DNA of 64,000 nt from Spirometra erinaceieuropaei. Taxonomy: Eukaryota; Platyhelminthes; Cestoda; Diphyllobothriidea; Diphyllobothriidae. The DNA is taken from the NCBI GenBank assembly GCA_902702965.1, contig CACRXP010000012.1, forward strand, positions 2,424,762 to 2,488,761, read 5' to 3'. Of the stretch, positions 23,039 through 32,034 are shown piece after piece; the stretch's first letter is position 1, and every line of letters starts with the position of its first letter. A program made the translations under genes and the position numbers. The notes beneath the pieces are model-generated. The model searched no databases. It worked only from the letters and a program-made list of their open reading frames with translations, and had not been told where the DNA came from.

Positions 23039-23080
23039 AGGAGGCTTCTAAGTGACGCTCGTTGGGGTCAATTGGTTGTC

Positions 23081-23264
23081 AAGGCAGCGAGAGGAGAAAA
23101 AAGATCGATCAGCATAAGGCCGACCAACACAAGATGCCACTTTAAATTAAATTTCTGATCGATTAAGTGCATTTTACGCTTTGGCAATGAAGAGCCGACC
23201 CAGCTCTTTGAAACGTCCGCAGTTAAATAAACCTGTCCCGGAGAGCCTATTTTCTTCTTCAAAT
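23081..23264 (+). repeat. PLE-1 terminal repeat, 5' copy (inverted)
   Basis: Inverted partner of 20,518-20,700. Its + strand contains 'gcaatgaagagccgacccag', then CTCTTTGAAACGTC (23,205-23,217), a hammerhead-like motif with a 6-bp stem II (AAGAGC/GCTCTT). Confidence 0.85.
23184..23217 (+). ncRNA. Degenerate hammerhead-like motif in the PLE-1 5' repeat
   Basis: GCAATGA (expected CTGATGA), stem II AAGAGC/GCTCTT perfect, then GAAAC and GTC. It is antisense to the RT frame because the terminal repeats are inverted. The 'AATAAACC' that follows parallels the sequence after the 8.1-kb motif. Confidence 0.35.
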
Positions 23265-23265
23265 C

Positions 23266-23273
23266 GAGATTTG
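23266..23273. repeat. Target-site duplication of PLE-1 (GAGATTTG), right
   Basis: Partner of 20,475-20,482. Confidence 0.7.
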
Positions 23274-23660
23274 AATTTCCACAGAGAAAATCAATATAAA
23301 CAGCAAGGCCATCCTATACTGCACGCAGATTAATCAATAAAATGGCAACTTGAATACGCAACGTAAGAAAGAAAACTGGGACGTTTGCACGCAGAGAGGT
23401 TGTACAAACCAAAGGGCTGAGATTTTCCAGAGCGAGTTCACTTTGATCTCGTGGTCTAACTGTTTACATAGATCGGGTTTCTCCCGCCGTAAGTAAGCTG
23501 CCTCCAAGTAGCGCAGTATCCGAGTGGCTCGTGCCCGAACTAATACTCGAAAAGATGTTTTGCGCTCAACAGAATGACCGTTATCGAGGAGGTGCTTTGT
23601 AATAGAAGACCGTGGAAGTTTCTTCTCCTGGCTTAGAAGCCATTTAGGCAAGAGACAATA
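23274..23660 (-). pseudogene. PLE-2 3' end: GIY-YIG domain C-terminal half and UTR
   Basis: On minus the frame reads LPKWLLSQEKKLPRSSITKH, then NGHSVERKTSFRVLVRARAT and RYLEAAYLRREKPDLCKQLD. The + copy at 46,860-47,060 has nearly the same peptide. The conserved Glu of LEAAYLRRE fits the catalytic Glu of GIY-YIG nucleases. Downstream non-coding sequence (23,274-23,340) also matches 47,150-47,250. The N-terminal part is missing: upstream of ~23,660 homology stops and an opposite-strand PLE piece begins. Confidence 0.75.
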
Positions 23661-23861
23661 GATGTCATATGCGCCCATGCGTCTGAAACCAGTCTTTCAT
23701 CTGAAATACTACGTGACCTGTTGAAACTTTGTTTTAAAAACGTTCAATTTCTATTTAATGGACAGTTATATAGAGAAAGTGATAAGAGTGGCAATAGGAA
23801 GTCCACTTGGTCCAACCTTGACCGACATTTTATGGAGCACTAACTTGAATACTAAAACACT

Positions 23862-24185
23862 GCCAATATCTGCCTATGTCATGCGTCGCAGTGCGCATGC
23901 TGGTTAGGCTTGAAAGAGAGCCCGTAACGCACAACGGAACGAGTGAGTTCCACGGAGTGATCGGTGAACGCCCCCTACCACTGTATATTTCCGATCGAAA
24001 CCGAAAGAGCAACGGGCTCGTGGCCCAGTGGTTAGGGGCGTGAACTTCTAACTAACAAGTCGCGAGTTCGAGCCTCGGGTGTTCCACACTTCGGGGTTGG
24101 GTATAAATAGCTGACGACGGCTAATGAGCCAGAAATGGCCATTCCAGTCTCCCTTCTCTTTGTCGGTAATAAAATACTGCCTATG
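23862..24185 (+). mobile_element. SINE-B (hammerhead SINE) insertion with target duplication
   Basis: A 324-bp insertion flanked by AAAACACT (23,854-23,861 and 24,186-24,193). Order: tail-type segment D (to 24,013), tRNA-like head (24,014-24,086) with A box (TGGCCCAGTGG) and B box (GAGTTCGAGCC), hammerhead (24,105-24,149), then a short end that returns to 'ctgcctatg'. Length and composition recall the ~330-bp Sm-alpha SINE-like family of schistosomes, which also carries a hammerhead. Confidence 0.8.
24105..24149 (+). ncRNA. Hammerhead ribozyme fold in SINE-B (stem I decayed)
   Basis: Core CTGACGA (24,111-24,117), stem II GGCT/AGCC closing AATG, GAAA, palindromic ATGGCCAT, cleavage-site U, then CCAGTC. 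The 5' strand of stem I is AAATAG rather than GACTGG, so stem I no longer pairs. The catalytic core is intact. Confidence 0.6.
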
Positions 24186-24370
24186 AAAACACTTTACAAA
24201 AGATATGCGGATGATATTTTTTGCTATTGCTGATAACAACGAAGAAGCCCAAGACCCACTTGTTGCCATGACTAGTCTCCATCTGGTTTGTTGATAAGCC
24301 GTCGCGAAAGTTATTGTTTCCAATAAATTCTGCTGTCTATGCTTGCTTCAAATTCATCCCGGGGATATAT

Positions 24371-24664
24371 TCCATTAGGTTTTATTTGTCAAATCTGGAT
24401 CGCTTGCCTGTTTCATGAGAATGGGCAGGCAGAAGGGCGAAGATGCAACCGCCTTCCACGTCAGTGCACTCTTGAACATTCCGCACCGCAGCCATGGGGA
24501 CGCTAGTCCTTGATAAGGGCGCATCACTTGATTGTGGCGAAACCGCGTTTTCTCGAATGGCGGGACTGGCGGGGTGTGGCTTCTGTTGACGTAAGCAGAC
24601 AAGGCAGACACGGGCTTCGCGGCATTCCTTGCCTTTGTTGACATTAGTATCGGCGCATGCTATT
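24371..24664. other. No gene recognised
   Basis: Minus-strand open frames of 89-104 codons overlap in two frames and lack motifs. Confidence 0.35.
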
Positions 24665-24970
24665 TCGTGCAATTTATTTGGCCCCATCACTGGCAACCGG
24701 TTTACTTACAAATTCCTACTTGGATGCCAACTCCCTGGCGCCTTCTGCGTACGCCTATTACGCCATCAGTGACGCAGCGTTTGTGGTTACTTTCCGCGAC
24801 TGATGACAGAGATTACAGTCTTGCTTTTTTTGCGCCTAATAAAGCAATTTGTACAAAAGAAGGCACTGAAACAGCACGACGCTGGCATCCCTACACTGTT
24901 GTAAGCAGGTTTATGTTAGGAATTCGGTTTTAGAACATATTCCCCTGATGTCTGGATATTCAAGGGCTGT
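24665..24970. repeat. Dispersed repeat D/E, copy 2
   Basis: Shares blocks with 9,945-10,360, ending in the 'attcggtttt...cctgatgtctgga' part of the 89-bp repeat. Confidence 0.5.
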
Positions 24971-25146
24971 CGTGCTCATCTGCATTCATTTCAGCTACCA
25001 CTGAAAGTCCTCCCGGGAACGAACGGCACCCATTCCCGCCGATTACTCACCTACGGTCGGCTTAGGGATGATTAACAAGGGGCTCATTTCTTTGGATTGC
25101 GGCGTCCACACTTAAGCCGGCGCATGCAACAGTTCTCGTGGTAGGC

Positions 25147-25560
25147 GGCGCTCACCGATCGTTCTTACGGAACTCACTCGTCCCGTTGTGCCTTACGGGC
25201 TCTCTCTCTCGAGCCCAACCAGCAGCCACACAGCGGCGCATGATATAGGCAGAATGGCGTTACTGACAAGACAAGGGAGACTTGAATGGCCATTTCTAGC
25301 TTATTAGCCGTCGTCAGCCAGTCATACCCAACTCCGAAGTGCGCAACACTCGCGACTTTTTAGTTAGAAGTCCATGCCTCTAATCACTGCGCCACGAACC
25401 CGCTGCCCTGTCGGTTTCGATCGGGAATATACGATGGTAGAGGGCGCTCACCGATCGTTCTTATGGAACTCACTCGTTCCGTTATGCCTTACGGGCTCTC
25501 TCTCTCTCGAGCCAAACCAGCAGGCGCACAGCGACGCATGATATAGGCAGAATGCAATTA
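25147..25560 (-). mobile_element. SINE-B, tail-head-body-tail copy
   Basis: Reading minus from 25,560: segment D, tRNA-like head (about 25,330-25,405, B box damaged), body with a well-preserved hammerhead (25,279-25,323), then a second segment D ending at the usual 'gatcggtgagcgcc' point. So one head and body is bracketed by two copies of D in the same orientation. Segment D contains the hairpin GGGCTC/GAGCCC and a GGAAC/GTTCC stem. Confidence 0.75.
25279..25323 (-). ncRNA. Hammerhead ribozyme fold in SINE-B
   Basis: Stem I GACTGG with CAAGTC (five of six pairs), core CTGACGA, stem II GGCT/AGCT with one wobble, GAAA, palindromic ATGGCCAT, then U as the cleavage base. The catalytic core is intact. 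Confidence 0.65.
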
Positions 25561-25563
25561 CCG

Positions 25564-25762
25564 ATGGTAGAGGGCGCTTACTAATCGTTCTTACAGGGCT
25601 CGTGGCCCAGTGAGTAGAGGCGTGGACTTCAAACTAACAGGTCGCGAGTTCGAGCCTCGGGTGTTCCACAATTCGGGGTTGAGTATGACTATCTGACGAC
25701 GGCTAATAAGTTAGAAATGGCCACTCCAGTCTCCCTTTTCTTTGTCGGTAATAGCATTCTAA
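25564..25762 (+). mobile_element. SINE-B copy
   Basis: tRNA-like head at 25,596-25,670 with A box GGCCCAGTGAG and B box GAGTTCGAGCC, then body with hammerhead (25,687-25,731). The 33 bases before the head are an inverted scrap of segment D. It faces the copy at 25,147-25,560. Confidence 0.75.
25687..25731 (+). ncRNA. Hammerhead ribozyme fold in SINE-B (mutated)
   Basis: Core CTGACGA and GAAA are intact. Stem II GGCT/AGTT pairs through wobbles. Stem I has four pairs (GACT/AGTC). ATGGCCAC replaces ATGGCCAT, removing the U needed before the cleavage base, so cleavage is doubtful. Confidence 0.55.
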
Positions 25763-25859
25763 CAGTTCTCGTCTCCACAACTGTCGCTGTCGGAATAAAA
25801 ACCGAAATGGGTGTCATTATTGGAAGTGAATTGTCTCACACGCACGTTGGGCTTGCTGC

Positions 25860-26105
25860 ACAGCAGGGACGGTGGTTTACGCGTGAATTGTGATGGCAGA
25901 CTTGCATAGAACCTAGCGCACCCTCTCCTCCCCCACCTGGGCCCGATGTCAAGACGTAGTCATGAAGACCGGAGGTGGTCGAGGCCGCAGGTTGCTGGCG
26001 CGGCATAAACCCGCGCCTAGGTGTACCACCACACTATCTGGTCCATAACATACACTTGACCAGGATTTCAACTAACAACAACAAAATGGGGATGGCAGAA
26101 ATCTA
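25860..26105 (+). repeat. Dispersed repeat C, copy 2
   Basis: Matches 5,985-6,390 and 58,195-58,600 through 'cacctgggcccgatgtca', 'gaagaccggaggtgg', 'gcgcctaggtgtaccaccac' and 'cttgaccaggatttcaac'. Confidence 0.6.
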
Positions 26106-27279
26106 CCGCGTGGCCCGTTCCGAACACCCATTGAGGGTCTCACTGGACGTCAACATCTGAACATCTTCCAGCTACTGCTAGGGTCCGGGAAATTTTGCTC
26201 GTATGTTGTTTAAAGATTCGTTAGAAAAAAATTGTGCCTGAGTCTGCTTTCGAGAGGAAATAACTGGTATCATCCTCTCAAAGGACCTGCATTATGCCAG
26301 ACGAATGCTTGCAATCTCCTCTAGGCTATTGTGGTCGGTCGGTGAAACAAACAAAACGCTGCACGACATGGACGATGTGCTGGTCTGGAGAGTAAATACA
26401 TCGTGCTGTCGATGTAGGTCCCTCCGTGCCGACGAACTTTTATGCTGGTTGTCGGCTGTAGGCACGCTTTTCATAAATAATATCTTGTGGGGGGATTTGA
26501 ATGTAACTTTCGGAATCATGCGTTAGGTGATTGGTGAGCCCTGGATGAGAATTCGAAAAAAACAGGCCTGCTGACTGCCTAACTAGCAGAGGTATTTCGA
26601 TTGAACAGCCGCAAAGATTATGGCGAAGTCCGCAATTAGACTTATCTTGATTTACTTAAATGAAATAGTTTGGTCCAAAGGGGCTTATTTCTAAGCAGCT
26701 CGTCGCGGAAGAAAGAAGGCCCCACCGCGTCTCATCCAGAAAAATGGTCGTCCCCAATATAAACTCAACCTTTGAATGGAGGAATTAATAAACAGTGAGT
26801 TATTTCTCTGGAACGGAATCGCTTTTGCCAGCGGATTTTTTATGGAGAGGATCACATTATTATGAAAAACGGTAACTACGAATTTTGGAAGTTTGCCAAA
26901 GGCTCTGACGGGAATGCGTTTACACGCACAGACGCCTGATTCCTAACATCCGCGTTATCCTTTAGAAGGGCGACTCATTTTTTCATTCTCCATGAAATTG
27001 AAGTGACCGCGGGAGGAATAACTGAAAACATATATTTGCCAATGCAACTTCTCAAACGTCACATGGGAATATTCGCAGAACGTATTTTTTAAAGCTCGTT
27101 CTGCTTATTTCCTCTGGTTTCTCCAAAATGCAAACGCCTCATTTATGCCTTTTTGACTTTGCGACTCGATGAATTTCAAAATGAGCTGACCTGCCTAGAG
27201 GGCGTATTGCCTACGAAATACGTCGGCGGCCTTTTTGAGAACCTTAGTCGCAGTCCTTGACTGAACTTCCTAATTGGCC
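26106..27279. other. No gene recognised
   Basis: Non-coding. No repeat partner seen in the window. Confidence 0.4.
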
Positions 27280-27680
27280 TCTGTTAATTCACGATTGGCT
27301 AATGCCCCTCCATCGGGATCGATTAGCGCCATGACTGTCCCGAGTGCGTATTGGTGCTTTGCCTGCGAACCTGTTCCTAATGAAGGATACTTGCACAGTC
27401 CCTCCCTCTCTCTCCCTCCCTTTCCCTCCCTGTTGTCATGGCAGTTCATCACGCACGATTTTTGAGGGGAGTTACCTTTCTGCATTTCCTTCATCGTCAC
27501 TGGCTCTCGTGGGCTCAGTCTGGCTTCCTGCAATTCCAGTCATTTGTCCAGTAGGGGCATGAAGCGACATGACACAGATATCCGCTCTGCGGCCCGTGAT
27601 TTTGAGACTTACCTATAAAAGGCGCTTTGTTGTTGTTGTCGGTCGTTTTTTATTCGAGATTCAGTTTTTAAGCAGAGTTC
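27280..27680. repeat. Dispersed repeat D/E, copy 3
   Basis: 27,280-27,500 aligns with 29,995-30,240 ('attggcct', 'tcgggat.gat', 'acttgc.cagt', 'tctccct..tttt/ttcatg.ca.ttc'). 27,555-27,680 aligns with 10,195-10,330. A pyrimidine-rich tract at about 27,397-27,431 causes spurious open frames. Confidence 0.5.
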
Positions 27681-28637
27681 GGGGGTTTCTGGATTATCGT
27701 ACCCTATCATGCCACTACGCATGGCCATAAGTTGTCGCTGAAGATCCTTTCCTGAGCAATCATCACTTGTTTTCGCCGATCGCTCCTTGATGGCCGTCTC
27801 GAGGTCGATAAAATAAGGATATATTTCCACCTACCATAGTGCGTGTGCTCAAGCCGACTCGCGAGATAGTTTTCCACCAGATGCCGTCCAATCGGGCTAA
27901 ATATGGAGAAGGTCACTTGTTTGGTTGTTGCCATATGACGGTCAGTGCCTAATGAACAAGCAGAGCCAGCGTCACTGACTGTATTCATAGTTCAAACGGG
28001 GGAGGAAGCAAATTACCCATTGCATTTTTGCTGGCGTGAACTTATGAGCATCCTTCAGTTGTGATGGAGAGGAAGCAAGTGACTCTCCCCTCTGCACCCA
28101 AGGCAACCTTCCGCACTCAAAGACCCCCAGGAAGTATCCATAATCTGCTCTCAAATCCCCTTGCTGATTGACGAAACCGCTCGTTTTAGTGGGTATAGTA
28201 ATGTACTAGCTTTGCGGGTGAGCTGATCAAGGAGATAGACGCCGCGCATTTTCTACTGAAGTTCCGCTGAGCACGTGTAACTGTATGGCGTCTGGCGGCA
28301 GCATTCACATTTTTTCCCAAAAATACGGTTTACCAGGCCGTGTGCCGTCTGCTGACTCTACAATTTAGAATCCTGTGGAAAGTGACTAGTGAGTCTTGGA
28401 TGAGAAGTCAAAAACCGAGACTGCGGAATTCATAACAGACGGGGAACTTTCGTCTATGTAAGGGTAAATATTTATTTGAAGTTTTGAAATACTTCAGCAT
28501 AAATTAAAGTTTAGTTTACCTTTAAGTTAAGCGCCTTTTGCATCGTTCAAGCTTCGTGAACAAGAGGGTTTGTTTCAAAGAGACCATAAGATGGAAGACG
28601 AATGAGACCTTTAGCATTGTGGACTTAATTGGAACTA
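27681..28637. other. No gene recognised
   Basis: Non-coding. A minus-strand 93-codon frame (27,707-27,988) has no motif. Confidence 0.4.
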
Positions 28638-29612
28638 CAGTACGTGGGCTAACTCCTGAAATGTCAACCGAAATTCCGAAATGCGTTTTTGTTTCGAAAA
28701 GATGAATTAAGTAGGGTTGTAAAACTAATCAGTCTGCAGTATAATTCTATAATAATTCAGTTACTTCAGGAACGTCGTTACGGCAGCAGGCAAAAACTAT
28801 AGTTTGCAAAAATGAATACTTAAGTAGCATGCATTATTCTCATTGATTTTCGATGCCGCTAAAAATTCAATCATATTTCATGGAAAACATGCATGAAAAT
28901 ATTCATTCTTTTACTCATTCGGTAGAAAATGCGTCTTCTTCCAATTCTATACTCACATGAAGCAGATAATTGGTTTTTAAAAAGGTTCTAATTGTGGGAT
29001 TTTTTAATACCGTGAAATGGCAGTTCATAGGACGTCTTGTCTCCGCATTTACCAATGTGGCTTGTAAAGTTAACAATATTGCTCAGATCCACTGCTAAAT
29101 TTTATGAACTCCATATGATTTCCTCGCAATACTGAAGCGAACTGTATGGTTTTCCATATGCGGAAAAAATACGGCTTGTATTTTTTAAACCCTGAATGCA
29201 AGCGTAACGGCAGGTCGGGTTCAGAATTATTCGAGAATTGGAAAACTTTTTGAAAACTGAATGATACACGTCCTTCAAGCATAAAATTGAAAACAGACGT
29301 CGCTTTCCACCGAATGATCATAAGACTGGATATCTTTATCCACGTTGTCCATGAAATATGATTGAATTTTTAGCGGCATAGAAAACCACTGATAACAATG
29401 CATGCTAATTATGTAGTCATTTTTTACAGAGTATATTTTTGGTATGCGGCTGGAAAGAAGTTCATTCGAAAGCCAGTATCCGGAGGAAACTGAATTATTA
29501 TAGCATTACGCTGCATACTGATTACTTTTAGAATACTACGTAATTAATATTTTCGAAACGAAATCTCATTTCGGAATTGCGGTTGACATTTCATGAGTCA
29601 GCCCACTTACTG
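28638..29612 (+). mobile_element. Fold-back (long-TIR) element, complete copy
   Basis: 975 bp. TA (28,636-28,637), then CAGTACGTGGGCT at the left; the mirror image AGCCCACTTACTG, then TA (29,613-29,614), at the right. Arms of ~370 bp flank a ~240-bp unique centre in the same orientation as at 8,642-9,641. Both tips are intact here, which supports the TA|CAGT boundary. Confidence 0.85.
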
Positions 29613-29994
29613 TAGTCATTAGTATAGAGACACCAGCTAACAGTAAATTATTTCTCGCGATCGGCGTCGTCTTTTTTGGCTGATGCTCGGAAAACTGGCT
29701 TGTATCAGCTTGTATAGACGCTTTAAAAGCGGATTTGGGCTACTTCTGATCTCTTTCGTTTGCTTAGTCCTTGGAAACTCATTCTACCCAACTACCCCGC
29801 ATCTTTAAAACACACACACTTCACTTATACAATTTACCGATGTTGAACTCTGCTTGAATTTAGAATGGGCTGAGATGACTAGAGGACGTAAATAAGGTCA
29901 CTGGCCGTTGGCTGAAGTGTTGCCTTTATGGTATGCCGACGATCTTTGGTCAAATGGTTTATTCAAGTGTGCCAAAAACGCCAAATCAATTAAT

Positions 29995-30240
29995 AATTGG
30001 CCTTTCAGTTTGAGGAAGTAGCCTCTGCAAATGTCCATCCGTCGGGATGGATAAGAATCACGACTGTGCGAATTGGTGTTTGGCGTGAAAATTCGCTCCT
30101 AACGAAAAATACTTGCGCAGAGTCTGTACCTCACTTCACTTAATCACTCTCTCCCTGTTTTCATGACAATTCGTCATACAACCACGGAATATCAATGAAG
30201 TTCCTGCTTTGCATTCTGCTGACAATGTCTTGCAAATTGT
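29995..30240. repeat. Dispersed repeat D/E, copy 4
   Basis: Matches 27,280-27,500 as described there. The rest of 29,615-30,760 shows no gene. Confidence 0.5.
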
Positions 30241-30762
30241 CAAACTACCTACTGTGGTTGACACGAACTCCAGTTTAATGAATGCAGGATGTTTTTGTGT
30301 AGCTGGATGCCACGCTCTAGTCAAATAATGCCGTGTGTACCGACAAATTAGGGCAGTTTCGGTTTTCACACGTTAAGAACTTTTACGCTAACGCGTACTG
30401 GAACGCGCCAACAGGTTTGCAGCTTCGCTTTGCAACTTTGGAATTGTTGTAATCGTTAGTCCCTCCATCCTCATCCTCCTCCTCCTTCTCGGGAGGGGAA
30501 TTTTCCTTTATTTACGTCTCAGCTCACCAGCAGTGTATCAATTTGAGAAAACTGTGGAGTGGGGTGGCTTGATCAGACATAATAAGATGATCCTGGTCTG
30601 CTCCTTGAATTTGTTGTTTATTGTCAAATTTTCAAAGGCATAACTGGAAGTTGCGCAAGCAATTCGGCAGTTTTTGCTTCTAGAGCATATTAAACAACTT
30701 CAGCCTTGTTTTGCATCAATTATTAAAGCTCAAACATCCTTCCACGTTGGTTACAAGACTTA

Positions 30763-31739
30763 CAGTGAGTGACCGATCTCATGAAATATTGGCTGAAATT
30801 CTGAAATGCGTTTTCGATTGGGAAGGTTTACTTGTGCGCAGTTGTAGTACTGATTATCTTGCGACATTCACGTATAACATTTCAAACTCGGCACGATGTC
30901 AGCTTTTAAATGCACTTCTCTTCAATCTCCTGTAGAAAGCGTACTCGGTAAAAAAAATGACTACTTAAGTAGCATGCATTTTCCTCATTGATTTTCGATG
31001 GTCTTGGAAATTCAGAAATGTTTTATAGATACCATAAACAAAAATATGCTTTCTTTTAGTCAATCAATAGAAAATTAGGTCTTTATTATCTTTTATGCTT
31101 AAGAAAGGAGTATAATTAGGTTTTAAAAAAGTTTCTAATTATGAGACTTTTTAAGACCGCGAAATGTCCATTCACATAGCATCGTACCTGGCCGTTTACC
31201 ACTGCTCCTCATGAAATGTACAACATGGTCCGCATATATTGCAAAATTTTATGGACTTTCTATGATATCTTTTTAATGGCATTGAAAAATATGTGATTTT
31301 CTTTACGCGGAACGCACGCATCACTAAGTGCTAATGCATCGAATGATCAGGCTCCAAATTATTCGGCAATTAGAAAACTTTTTTAAAACTTAATTATACT
31401 CCTTTCTTAAGTATAAAAAAGAAGACGTAATTTTCTATTGATTGATCAAAAGAAAGCAGATTTTTGTTTATGGTATCTATAAAATATTTTTGAATTTCCA
31501 AGACCATCGAAAATCAATTGGGAAATGCATACTACTTAAGTAGTCATTTTTTACCGAGTACGCTTTCTACAGGAGATTGAAAAGAAGTACATTTAAAAGC
31601 CGACATCCTGCCGAGTCCGAAGTGTTATAAGAATATGCCACAAGATAATCAGTATTACAACCGCGACCAAGTAATCCTTCCTAATCGAAAACGCATTTCA
31701 GAATTTCAGCCAATATTTCATGAGATCGGTCACTCACTG
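30763..31739 (+). mobile_element. Fold-back (long-TIR) element, complete copy, second subfamily
   Basis: 977 bp. TA then CAGTGAGTGACCGATCTCATG at the left end; the exact mirror at the right end with ACTG and TA at 31,740-31,741. The tip sequence differs from the 28,638 copy (GTGACCGATC for GTGGGCTAAC), defining a second subfamily shared with 10,350-10,709. Confidence 0.85.
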
Positions 31740-31741
31740 TA

Positions 31742-32034
31742 GCTCGCACAAGCCTTGTATTAAAAGCCTCTGCGCATACTTTTACCATGCGTTAACCAGT
31801 ATGTATGTATGTATGCATATGAAGGGTTCGAGGCAGAGCCCTTGGCGACCCTATTTATGTGCAATGATTTCATATATTCGCGCTCAAAATACAGTTGCGA
31901 AAATTTCGAATGTGTTCGAATCACAATACAGCCGTAATAATAAGGAAGCGCATCCGGTTACTGTGAGTCAGTACGGGAAGTCTGTGTATGACAGTATTTT
32001 ACAAAGCTGGCTGTGAGCAGTCACGTTGTAAAAT
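31742..32034. other. No gene recognised
   Basis: Contains a short (ATGT)n run at 31,800-31,813. Confidence 0.4.

Larger units (their letters stand above)
20483..23265 (-). mobile_element. Penelope-like retroelement PLE-1, nearly full length
   Basis: A 2.78-kb element inserted into an older PLE-2 copy, bounded by 8-bp target duplications. It is read on minus: 5' terminal repeat (23,264-23,081), a single RT plus GIY-YIG frame with one stop, 3' terminal repeat in inverted orientation (20,700-20,518), then a short unique tail (20,517-20,483) that recurs at 42,395-42,455. Terminal repeats in inverted orientation and a C-terminal GIY-YIG domain are known Penelope-like features. It is the freshest coding transposon in the window. 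Confidence 0.85.
23690..24370 (+). pseudogene. PLE-2 RT fragment (motifs B and C), split by a SINE
   Basis: 23,771-23,838 translates to VAIGSPLGPTLTDIL, the RT motif B of Penelope-like elements, after a frameshift from the preceding FLFNGQLYRE piece. 24,194-24,235 translates to YKRYADDIFCYC, RT motif C. The two motifs, normally close together, are separated by a SINE-B insertion (23,862-24,185). At about 24,285 the RT sequence jumps to the PLE-2 3' tail, showing an internal deletion of the rest of RT and the endonuclease. Confidence 0.75.

Noticed and set aside
24014..24086. tRNA gene
   Set aside because: The same block is the head of SINE-B; no proper anticodon arm can be drawn and the copies are dispersed with common flanks.
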